Assembly: GCA_011524845.1 (NCBI GenBank)
Contig: WTJL01000137.1
Coordinates: forward strand, 1 to 5,329
Length of the DNA stretch: 5,329 bases
Reading direction: 5' to 3'
Source: Flavobacteriales bacterium
Lineage (GTDB): Bacteria > Bacteroidota > Bacteroidia > Flavobacteriales_D > Sanyastnellaceae
How positions within the stretch are numbered: position 1 is the stretch's first letter; the number at the start of each line of letters is the position of its first letter. A program made the translations under genes and the position numbers. The notes under the pieces were generated by a model, which worked only from the letters and a program-made list of their open reading frames with translations, was not told the origin of the DNA and ran no database searches. Below are positions 1 to 5,329 of the stretch, in pieces.

Positions 1-1661
1 GCATGGTGAAGGTCAACAAGACGACCCCCACCGGCAAGCACATCCTCAAGGACATTTACCTCTCGTTCTTTTACGGCGCCAAAATTGGCATCATCGGAAA
101 CAACGGTGCGGGAAAGTCCACCGTGATGAAAATCATTGCAGGGCTGGACGAGGCCTTTCAGGGAGACGTGGTGTGGGCCGACGGCTACACCGTGGGGTAC
201 CTCTCGCAGGAACCTGAGCTGGACGAGTCCAAGACGGTTCGCGAAATCGTTGAGGAAGGCACCCAGGACATTGTCGACGTGTTGAAGGAATACGAGGAGA
301 TCAACATGAAGTTCATGGACGAAGAGATCCTGAACGATCCCGACAAGATGCAGAAGCTGATGGACCGTCAGGCCGCGGTGCAGGACAAAATCGACGCCCT
401 CGACGCATGGGAACTTGACACCAAGCTGAGCATCGCCATGGACGCGCTGCGTTGCCCGCCGGACGACCAAAAGATTTCTGAATTGAGTGGGGGAGAGCGC
501 CGTCGGGTGGCGTTGTGTCGTTTGTTGCTTCAACAGCCCGATGTGCTGTTGCTGGACGAGCCGACCAACCACCTCGATGCGGAATCCATCGATTGGTTGG
601 AGCAGCACCTTGAGCAGTACAAGGGCACCGTCTTGTGCGTGACGCACGACCGTTACTTCCTCGACAACGTGGCGGGTTGGATTCTCGAACTCGACCGAGG
701 CGAGGGCATCCCCTACGAGGGCAACTACGCGTCGTGGCTGGAGCAAAAGAGCAAGCGTTTGGCCCAGGAAGAGAAACAAGAGAGCAAGCGTCGCAAAGAA
801 CTCGACCGCGAGCTTGACTGGATTCGCCAAAGCCCCAAAGGGCGTCGCGCCAAGAACAAGGCCCGCATCAACAACTACGAGAGCATGCTTGCGGAGGGCA
901 CCAAGGAAAAGGACGCCCGACTCAACATTCCCATTCCCAACGGACCGCGTCTTGGAAACAAGGTCATCGAGGCCAGCGGCCTGACCAAAGCGTTTGGGGA
1001 CAAGCTCCTCGTGGAGAACTTGACCTTCCAACTCCCTCCTGCGGGCATTGTGGGCATCATCGGGCCCAACGGCGCCGGAAAGACCACCTTGTTCCGGATG
1101 ATCATGGGCGAAGAGACGCCAGACGGCGGCAACATCGACATGGGAGAGACGGTCAAGATTGGCTACGTGGACCAACGCCACGCCGACATCGACCCCAACA
1201 AAACGGTCTGGGAGGTCGTGTCAGGCGGCAACGAGCAGGTCGAGATTGGAGGTCAACTGTTCAACAGCCGGGCGTACGTCAGCAAATTCAACTTCAACGG
1301 TGCCGACCAACAAAAGAAGTGCGGCGTGCTGTCCGGAGGCGAGCGCAACCGGCTGCACTTGGCCATGACCCTCAAGACGGAAGCCAATGTGCTGTTGCTG
1401 GACGAGCCGACCAACGACATCGACGTGAACACCCTCCGTGCCCTGGAAGAGGGCATCGAAGGATTCGCGGGCTGTGCCGTGGTCATCAGCCACGACCGGT
1501 ATTTCCTCGACCGCATTTGCACCCACATCCTTGCATTTGAAGGGGACAGCCAAGCCTACTGGTTTGAAGGCACGTACAGCGAGTACGAGGAAAACCGCAA
1601 GAAGCGTTTGGGCGATGAAGGTCCCAAGCGCATCAAGTACCGCAAGCTGGTTCGGGGATGA
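1..1661 (+). CDS. ettA: Energy-dependent translational throttle protein EttA (ABC-F ATPase), 5' end cut by the window
   Basis: Cytoplasmic ABC-F protein that binds the ribosomal E site and, in E. coli, gates entry into elongation according to ATP/ADP level. Numbered from the Met codon at position 3, the first ABC domain has Walker A GNNGAGKS (32-39), LSGGE (161-165) and Walker B VLLLDEPTNH (181-190). The charged helical insert at about 90-140 is the arm that contacts L1 and the L1 stalk. The basic linker at about 245-310 (WLEQKSKRLAQEE, then RRAKNKARINNYE) is the tRNA-interaction segment. The second ABC domain has GPNGAGKT (354-361), LSGGE (443-447) and VLLLDEPTND (463-472). The tail EPKRIKYK-like PKRIKYRK (541-548) is typical of EttA and separates it from Uup and other ABC-F types. 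By comparison with E. coli EttA (555 residues) the Met at position 3 matches an internal Met near residue 8, so the true start lies just left of the window. Both catalytic glutamates are present, so it should be active. It overlaps gluQRS by 4 bases. Confidence 0.95.
   Translation, partial: MVKVNKTTPTGKHILKDIYLSFFYGAKIGIIGNNGAGKSTVMKIIAGLDEAFQGDVVWADGYTVGYLSQEPELDESKTVREIVEEGTQDIVDVLKEYEEINMKFMDEEILNDPDKMQKLMDRQAAVQDKIDALDAWELDTKLSIAMDALRCPPDDQKISELSGGERRRVALCRLLLQQPDVLLLDEPTNHLDAESIDWLEQHLEQYKGTVLCVTHDRYFLDNVAGWILELDRGEGIPYEGNYASWLEQKSKRLAQEEKQESKRRKELDRELDWIRQSPKGRRAKNKARINNYESMLAEGTKEKDARLNIPIPNGPRLGNKVIEASGLTKAFGDKLLVENLTFQLPPAGIVGIIGPNGAGKTTLFRMIMGEETPDGGNIDMGETVKIGYVDQRHADIDPNKTVWEVVSGGNEQVEIGGQLFNSRAYVSKFNFNGADQQKKCGVLSGGERNRLHLAMTLKTEANVLLLDEPTNDIDVNTLRALEEGIEGFAGCAVVISHDRYFLDRICTHILAFEGDSQAYWFEGTYSEYEENRKKRLGDEGPKRIKYRKLVRG
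541..569 (+). repeat. 29-bp exact direct repeat, copy 1 (Walker B of first ABC domain)
   Basis: This stretch is identical base for base to 1387-1415. It covers the codons for VLLLDEPTN in the first ABC domain of ettA; the flanking bases differ at once on both sides. Confidence 0.9.
1387..1415 (+). repeat. 29-bp exact direct repeat, copy 2 (Walker B of second ABC domain)
   Basis: Second copy of the repeat at 541-569, in the second ABC domain. Identity includes the synonymous choice CTG-TTG-CTG for three leucines, while other shared motifs of the two domains (LSGGE, HDRYFLD) use different codons. Confidence 0.9.
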
Positions 1662-2515
1662 CGCCTCGCCGTCCGTACGTCGGACGGTTTGCTCCGTCAC
1701 CCACTGGACGCCTGCACCTGGGGTCCATGGTCGCAGCCGTGGCCAGCTGGTTGGACGCCAAGGCCCATCAAGGGAAGTGGCTGGTTCGGATGGAGGATTT
1801 GGATCCGCCCAGAGAGGTGGAAGGCGCCGCGGACGACATCCTGCGAACCCTGGAGGGGTTTGGTTTGGAGTGGGACGGGCACGTCGTTTACCAAAGCCAA
1901 AGACACGCCTTGTACCAAGCGACGCTGGAATCCTTGAAGTCGCAAGGACTGGCCTTCGGGTGCGCGTGCACGAGAAAGACGTTGGCACAGGTCAATGGCC
2001 TCGAGGTGTACCCAGGCACCTGCCGCGACGGACTTCAGAAGGGCCAGCATCCTCGCTCGTGGCGCTTTCGAATGCCGGACGGAGAACGCCTGGCTTGGCA
2101 GGACCGTTGGCAAGGTGAGGTGGCACGCTCAAGGCAAGAGGTGGGAGACGTTGTGCTTCGTCGTGCGGACGGACATTGGGCGTACCACTTGGCCGTGGTG
2201 GTGGACGATGCCGACCAGGGCATCACCGATGTGGTCCGTGGCGCCGATTTGGTGGACGCCACTGCGGTTCATCTGGCACTGCAGAAAGAGCTCAATGCCG
2301 GGTCGATGCGCTACATGCATGTGCCATTGGTCACCAACGATCTGGGCCAAAAATTGAGCAAGCAGACCTTGGCACAGCCTGTGGAACCAGAGCATGCCGC
2401 GGACGTTCTTCACGACGTGTTTGTGGCCTTGGATCTGGGTGATCTTGCGAAAGATGAACCAAGCGCCATGTTGTCCGAGGCCTTGACGCTGTGGATGCAG
2501 CGGTTCAGCACCTAG
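1658..2515 (+). CDS. gluQRS: Glutamyl-Q tRNA(Asp) synthetase (GluQRS)
   Basis: A 285-residue truncated paralogue of glutamyl-tRNA synthetase. The family activates glutamate without tRNA and attaches it to the queuosine at position 34 of tRNA(Asp). Visible signatures are the RFAPSPTGRLHLGS start with the HIGH-type motif HLGS (20-23), VRMEDLDPPRE (43-53), WDGHVVYQSQRH (72-83), VGDVVLRRADGHWAYHLAVVVDDADQG (162-188), VVRGADLVD (192-200) and the KMSKS-type KLSKQ (232-236). The zinc site is intact: C102 and C104, then Y118 and C122, in the Cys-x-Cys...Tyr-x3-Cys arrangement. The anticodon-binding half of GluRS is absent, as expected; the length fits the family (about 280-310). The start ATG lies inside the end of ettA (ATGA overlap), so translation is probably coupled to ettA. 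A G-rich stretch (cggggATG) sits directly before the ATG, too close to be an ideal Shine-Dalgarno. Function requires a queuosine pathway elsewhere in the genome. The alternative, a full GluRS, is excluded by length. Confidence 0.93.
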   Translation: MTPRRPYVGRFAPSPTGRLHLGSMVAAVASWLDAKAHQGKWLVRMEDLDPPREVEGAADDILRTLEGFGLEWDGHVVYQSQRHALYQATLESLKSQGLAFGCACTRKTLAQVNGLEVYPGTCRDGLQKGQHPRSWRFRMPDGERLAWQDRWQGEVARSRQEVGDVVLRRADGHWAYHLAVVVDDADQGITDVVRGADLVDATAVHLALQKELNAGSMRYMHVPLVTNDLGQKLSKQTLAQPVEPEHAADVLHDVFVALDLGDLAKDEPSAMLSEALTLWMQRFST

Positions 2516-2534
2516 AAAAGCAAGACGATTGGAA

Positions 2535-3494
2535 TCAGGAAGCCGTGGCTGAGTTGTCGGCCATGCTGTTGGCTGCGCCTTCGCTGCGAGGGTGGAATTG
2601 GTCCACCTGATCCTTGAGGAAACGCCCGTCGAGGTGCGTGTAGATCTCCGTGGTGGTGATCTGCGCATGTCCCAGCATTTCTTGGACGGCGCGCAGGTCT
2701 GCGCCACTCTCGATGAGGTGGGTGGCGAAACTGTGACGGAACGTGTGGGGACTGACGTTCTTGCGAATGCCAGCAGCCACGACGCTGCGCTTCAGCATGG
2801 TGAAAGCCATTTGACGCGTCATCTTGCGTCCTTGTCTTCCGAGGAACAACGTGTCTTCGTGTCCCTTTTGAGGAATGACGTTGGCCCGGTAGTGGCTGAG
2901 GTAATCGTCGATGCTGTCGCACGCCTGTTGCCCAATGGGAACCACCCGCTCTTTGTTGCCCTTGCCAATCACGCGCACCAAACCGTCGATGAGGTCCACT
3001 TTGGACAATTGGAGGTCAATCAATTCAGACACACGCAATCCACAGCTGTACAGCACCTCCAGCATGGCCTTGTTCCGCACACCTTCGCGGCGGCTCATGT
3101 CCACGGCGCCGATGATGCGTTCGATTTCTTCAACCGTCAGCACATCTGGAAGTTTGCGCTCTGGGCGAGGGGCTTCGATCAGCTGAATGGGATCCGTGTC
3201 CATGATGCCCTCGATGCGGAGGTACTTGCAGAAGCTGCGGACCCCGCTGAGCATGCGGGCCTGACTGTTGCGTGCCAGCCCACGGTCGTAGAGGTGGCCA
3301 AGGAACCGTTCCACATGGGGAAGCTCAATGTCCATGGGGGCCTTGATGCTCTCTTCGTTCACCGCGAACTCCATGAATTGCTTGATGTCGCGCATGTACG
3401 CCATCACGGAATTCTTGCTCAGCCCGCGTTCAAGGGTGAGGTAATCGTGATAGCCTTGAACGGCAGATTTCCAATCTGTGGCGCGCGGTGACAT
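2535..3494 (-). CDS. xerD: Site-specific tyrosine recombinase XerD
   Basis: A 319-residue tyrosine recombinase of the XerC/XerD type that resolves chromosome dimers at dif sites near the replication terminus, normally activated by FtsK. The N-terminal core-binding (SAM-like) domain spans about 8-100 (YHDYLTLERGLSKNSVMAY). The catalytic domain spans about 115-300. All six catalytic residues are visible: R154 (CGLRVSEL), K178 (GKGNKERVVP), H250 and R253 (HTFRHSFATHL), H276 (LGHAQITTTE) and the nucleophile Y285 (IYTHLD). The FLKDQVDQFHPR ending is standard for XerD; about 16 further Ser/Ala/Asn-rich residues follow, a small extension. The start ATG is four bases after the stop of the upstream secreted-protein gene, with only AAGAG as a possible weak ribosome site, so the two are almost certainly co-transcribed and perhaps coupled. 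There are no mobile-element genes around it, which favours a housekeeping Xer over a phage or integron integrase. Whether it is XerD or XerC in role cannot be settled from one copy. Confidence 0.93.
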   Translation of the reverse strand: MSPRATDWKSAVQGYHDYLTLERGLSKNSVMAYMRDIKQFMEFAVNEESIKAPMDIELPHVERFLGHLYDRGLARNSQARMLSGVRSFCKYLRIEGIMDTDPIQLIEAPRPERKLPDVLTVEEIERIIGAVDMSRREGVRNKAMLEVLYSCGLRVSELIDLQLSKVDLIDGLVRVIGKGNKERVVPIGQQACDSIDDYLSHYRANVIPQKGHEDTLFLGRQGRKMTRQMAFTMLKRSVVAAGIRKNVSPHTFRHSFATHLIESGADLRAVQEMLGHAQITTTEIYTHLDGRFLKDQVDQFHPRSEGAANSMADNSATAS

Positions 3495-3498
3495 GCTC

Positions 3499-4683
3499 TT
3501 ATGGAATCCAAGTTTGGTTCAACAGCAAGAGCCCTTCCTGAACCGTGATGCGTTCACCTTCCAAGGAAGCGGTCACAAAGGCATCGTCAGCAGCAGTGGT
3601 GCTCCACACCATGGAACGCAGTGCATGGGCGTCTGCGTACGTCGCGACCTCATGGGTGAGGTGCTTGTGCCATCCGTCGTGGCGTGTGGTGGAGTAGGAA
3701 CCTTCGTACCCGATGGCTTCTGCCAACTCACCCGGTGCGAGATCCCTGTGGTTGGCGAGCAACTGCACAGCGAATGTCACAGCCTGTGAGGCAGGTGCAG
3801 CAGTGTGAGAAGAATGAGGCGTACCCGCATTGCTCACAACTGACTGGGCGTCAGGTGATTGATTCAGTTCCATGTTTTCATTCAAGGTGGGCGTAGACCC
3901 AACCCATTCAACCTGTGCAATATGCGACGTATTCGTTCGAGTTCCAAATGCCACTTCCAGCTCGCCGTCAAACGCTCCTTCGCGGAGGGGTTCAGCGCAG
4001 GTCAAGCGGTACCGTGGCAGGAGTTGCGGCGCATCGTTCGTTTGGAACCACAAAAAGATTTGGGCGTTTTCTGAGCGACGCAGAGAGGCGCCCGCTGCGT
4101 CAAGCACTTCGCACGTGCAATGGGAAGGCACGTACTCGGTGAGTTTGACGAAGGATTGTGGTTTCACGTCTTGAATGGACACCGTGATGTCGGCCGCGGT
4201 GTCTGTTGTTCGTTCACCAATCCGCTTCGCCCAAGTGGCGGGGTCTCGACGCTCGGGCTCGGGGGCGTTGTCTGGGAGCGACACGGTTCCCAACGTCCAC
4301 TTTTGACGGTTGCCGTCTGCGATTTGCTCCCACGCCACGTCAAGAAGGGGAGCACTGGGATCGGGGTTTGGGGATTTCCAAGACATGGTCACTTCAAAAG
4401 CGATGTGAGAAGGGGCGTCGTTCCACATCCAGCTGAGTGCGTTGTTCCTCACCCAATGGTCGTCGCAGTCGAGCGGAGTGGTGGCCACGTTCAGTTCGAG
4501 GTCGTGTTGCCTGGGCACAAGACTCAGCTTGCTGAGGTCCGGGTCACCTGTCAAAGCGAGTTTGACATCGATGGTGCAAGTGTGGCGATCGTGCTCCACC
4601 AACGCCCATTCCAACACGGGGGAGGGGCTGGGGTTGAATGCAGAGAGCAAGGCAAGGACGGGGAGGAGAATGGGGGCAATCAC
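3499..4683 (-). CDS. Putative secreted protein with two related beta-rich modules and a C-terminal SPOR-like domain
   Basis: I do not recognise a named gene. The 394 residues begin with a hydrophobic stretch (IAPILLPVLALLSAF, 2-16) that looks like a signal-peptide core but lacks the usual basic n-region. Two weakly similar segments follow, about 24-102 and 165-230. Each has a hydrophobic W/L-x-W/F strand, the string NDAP (88-91 and 216-219) and then a strand ending in aromatic, Leu or Cys residues, suggesting duplicated beta-sandwich modules. Residues about 262-300 are a Ser/Thr/Pro/Ala/Asn-rich linker. Residues 301-382 (VTFAVQLLA, then DGWHKHL, ADAHALRS, DDAFVTASLEGERIT) follow the pattern of Bacteroidota SPOR-like domains, which in characterised proteins bind glycan strands stripped of stem peptides at division sites. 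The start used is GTG at 4683, because an in-frame TGA lies two codons upstream; see the finding about an alternative start in another frame. It lies four bases before xerD on the same strand. The SPOR assignment is moderate and the remainder is uncharacterised. Confidence 0.75.
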   Translation of the reverse strand: MIAPILLPVLALLSAFNPSPSPVLEWALVEHDRHTCTIDVKLALTGDPDLSKLSLVPRQHDLELNVATTPLDCDDHWVRNNALSWMWNDAPSHIAFEVTMSWKSPNPDPSAPLLDVAWEQIADGNRQKWTLGTVSLPDNAPEPERRDPATWAKRIGERTTDTAADITVSIQDVKPQSFVKLTEYVPSHCTCEVLDAAGASLRRSENAQIFLWFQTNDAPQLLPRYRLTCAEPLREGAFDGELEVAFGTRTNTSHIAQVEWVGSTPTLNENMELNQSPDAQSVVSNAGTPHSSHTAAPASQAVTFAVQLLANHRDLAPGELAEAIGYEGSYSTTRHDGWHKHLTHEVATYADAHALRSMVWSTTAADDAFVTASLEGERITVQEGLLLLNQTWIP

Positions 4684-4754
4684 ATGTCAAAAGTCGGCGC
4701 CAAAAGGGTGCCTGAGAGGCCATGAGGGAGGACATGCTGACGCCTCGACGTGCA

Positions 4755-4762
4755 CAATTCTA
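4755..4762 (-). promoter_or_regulatory. Weak -7 promoter element for the SPOR-like/xerD operon
   Basis: On the minus strand this reads TAGAATTG, one mismatch from TAnnTTTG. It lies downstream of the leftward terminator and about 70 bases before the GTG start at 4683. No good -33 element is seen at the expected distance. If it is used, the transcript would begin near 4750, only about 15 bases before an ATG at 4735 in a different frame. Confidence 0.25.
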
Positions 4763-4810
4763 AGTGCTGCGAGGTCTTCTAACTTCGCTGGCAGTCAAAG
4801 TTTTGGACAA

Positions 4811-4843
4811 AGAAAAATCCCGCTCCGACGTTTCGGAGCGGGA
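4811..4843 (-). terminator. Leftward rho-independent terminator
   Basis: A perfect 11-base-pair stem (4818-4828 pairing with 4833-4843, arms TCCCGCTCCGA and TCGGAGCGGGA) closes a four-base loop at 4829-4832. Read on the minus strand, the stem is followed at once by TTTTTCT (complement of 4811-4817), the classical U-tract. On the plus strand the following bases are CCAACTTAACC, so termination should be mainly leftward. No minus-strand protein gene ends just before it, and the SPOR-like/xerD operon starts after it. It therefore either ends an unseen small RNA or blocks leftward read-through from the rpmE side into that operon. Confidence 0.72.
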
Positions 4844-4920
4844 CCAACTTAACCAAATTATCACTTGATGCTTAGCTCTTCGCTAAACTCACTTTAACAA
4901 GGCTAAAATACAGTGAAGTC
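4811..4920 (-). ncRNA. Candidate small non-coding RNA ending at the leftward terminator
   Basis: Inferred from the orphan leftward terminator and the non-coding, AT-rich DNA before it. In the minus-strand RNA, 4882-4888 pairs with 4870-4876 (seven pairs including one U-G wobble, loop 4877-4881). On the plus strand the wobble position becomes a C-A mismatch, so the fold favours the leftward transcript. TCACT copies at 4861-4865 and 4889-4893 can each pair with AGTGA at 4912-4916, giving alternative outer stems. The 5' end is unknown, because I found no good promoter on this strand; the right boundary given is only the edge of the visible structure. I could not match it to a known family; a 6S-type or phylum-specific RNA is possible but unsupported. 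Confidence 0.25.
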
Positions 4921-5036
4921 GCGACGTGACCAAAAGAATGCAGCCCTACTTTCAAGCCTTGGCTGTGAAGAACTGTCAAGAAGCATGGGGCCGAACTTTC
5001 TTTGCAGTCGGGCTAGGTCAATTGAAACCCTTGTTG

Positions 5037-5044
5037 TAAGTTTG
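5037..5044 (+). promoter_or_regulatory. Bacteroidota-type -7 promoter element for rpmE
   Basis: TAAGTTTG matches the TAnnTTTG -7 consensus of the primary sigma factor of Bacteroidota exactly. It lies 19 bases before the rpmE ATG, so transcription would begin only about a dozen bases ahead of the start codon. The partner -33 TTTG/TTG is not at the usual 17-23 base spacing; the nearest TTG (5022-5024) is only 12 bases away. Confidence 0.5.
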
Positions 5045-5063
5045 CACTCCCAATTTTGCAACC

Positions 5064-5329
5064 ATGAAAGAAGGCATCCATCCCGACAACTACCGCTTGG
5101 TGGTATTCAAGGACATGAGCAACGACTATGCGTTCTTGAGCAAGTCAGCTGCTGAGACGAAAGAAACCATCCAATGGGAGGACGGCAACGAATACCCCTT
5201 GGTCAAAGTGGAAGTGAGCCACAAGAGCCACCCCTTCTACACGGGCAAGGCCCAGTTCGTGGACACGGCAGGTCGGATCGACAAGTTCCGCCAGAAGTAC
5301 GGGAAGTTCTCGAAGAAGACCGAGGACAA
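5064..5329 (+). CDS. rpmE2: 50S ribosomal protein L31 type B, 3' end cut by the window
   Basis: Large-subunit ribosomal protein L31, type B. It reads MKEGIHPDNYRLVVFKDMSN, then KETI, GNEYPLVKVEVS, HPFYTGKAQFVDTAGRIDKFRQKYGK; the HPFYTGK and DTAGRIDKFRQKYG blocks are diagnostic. The visible 88 codons contain no cysteine, so this is the zinc-free (C-minus) form, which needs no CxxC zinc ribbon. Type B proteins are usually about 80-95 residues, so only a few codons should be missing to the right. There is no stop codon in the window. The ATG at 5064 is chosen because homologues start M-K-x-G-I-H-P and no in-frame extension is needed. No Shine-Dalgarno is seen (caattttgcaacc precedes the ATG), which is ordinary for Bacteroidota. 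A TAnnTTTG promoter element lies 19 bases upstream, implying a very short leader. Confidence 0.93.
   Translation, partial: MKEGIHPDNYRLVVFKDMSNDYAFLSKSAAETKETIQWEDGNEYPLVKVEVSHKSHPFYTGKAQFVDTAGRIDKFRQKYGKFSKKTED

Larger units (their letters stand above)
4684..5063. other. Intergenic region between divergent genes
   Basis: About 380 bases separate the divergent SPOR-like gene and rpmE. I see no convincing protein gene on either strand; the longest candidates are shadow frames or a 27-codon leftward reading frame (4986-4903) with no recognisable product. The centre is AT-rich compared with the genes. It contains a leftward intrinsic terminator, a short hairpin that pairs better in the leftward RNA, a promoter element for rpmE and a weak leftward promoter element for the SPOR-like/xerD operon. 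No tRNA, SRP RNA or tmRNA signature was recognised. Confidence 0.8.

Noticed and set aside
1221..1988. A 255-codon open frame on the minus strand spanning the ettA-gluQRS junction
   Set aside because: Both sense genes are unmistakable and continuous across it; the product shows no recognisable domain.
2516..2534. Possible terminator at GATTGGAATC between gluQRS and xerD
   Set aside because: The four-base arms would close a two-base loop and no T-tract follows; it cannot form a terminator.
2592..3491. A 299-codon open frame on the plus strand opposite xerD
   Set aside because: It is the complement of a gene with all catalytic motifs intact. Its translation is His/Val/Ala-rich with no family resemblance, typical of an antisense shadow in GC-rich DNA.
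4120..4725. A 201-codon plus-strand frame opposite the SPOR-like gene
   Set aside because: The minus-strand frame has a hydrophobic leader, internal modules, a SPOR-like end and four-base spacing to xerD; the plus-strand product has none of these.
4935..4975. AGCCAAGGC on the minus strand, reminiscent of the conserved loop of SRP (4.5S) RNA
   Set aside because: The rest of the conserved SRP loop (the GGUCAGG and GGAAGGAAGCAGC parts) is absent, so it is a chance match.
4903..4986. A 27-codon leftward reading frame (begins MLLDSSSQPRL) ahead of the orphan terminator
   Set aside because: It has no ribosome site, no recognisable product and a composition like the surrounding non-coding DNA. It stops about 60 bases before the hairpin. 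A small protein cannot be excluded but is not supported.
4913..5155. An 80-codon plus-strand frame running into rpmE
   Set aside because: It overlaps the clear L31 frame and has no family resemblance.

Overview
The window looks like chromosomal DNA from a member of the Bacteroidota, possibly a GC-rich flavobacterial lineage; the lineage is inferred, not proven. The evidence is a cysteine-free type B ribosomal protein L31, start sites without clear Shine-Dalgarno sequences, a TAnnTTTG promoter element just upstream of the L31 gene, and a secreted protein with a SPOR-like C-terminus of the kind common in that phylum. Coding DNA is GC-rich. The one long gap (4684-5063) is more AT-rich, with 23 of 60 bases G or C at 4861-4920.

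Layout. Positions 1-1661 (+) hold nearly all of ettA, an ABC-F ATPase acting on the ribosome; only its first few codons are missing. It overlaps gluQRS (1658-2515, +), a glutamyl-queuosine tRNA(Asp) synthetase, by an ATGA junction. A two-gene operon runs the opposite way: a putatively secreted, unnamed 394-residue protein with two beta-rich modules and a SPOR-like end (4683-3499, -), followed four bases later by xerD (3494-2535, -), a dif-type tyrosine recombinase. gluQRS and xerD converge with only 19 bases between their stop codons. Positions 4684-5063 are intergenic and contain a strong hairpin terminator that points leftward with no recognisable gene feeding it. From 5064 to the right edge is the start of rpmE (L31 type B, +), cut by the window.

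How the genes fit together. ettA, gluQRS and rpmE all serve translation (ribosome energy sensing, wobble-base modification of tRNA(Asp), and the large ribosomal subunit). The leftward pair combines a possible peptidoglycan-binding envelope protein with the chromosome-dimer resolution recombinase, both plausibly acting around division; that link is inference from gene order and domain type.

I found no defence system, CRISPR array, insertion sequence, tRNA or rRNA. The points most worth a second look are the orphan leftward terminator with a strand-biased hairpin beside it (possible small RNA), the uncertain start of the SPOR-like gene, and the ettA-gluQRS coupling.
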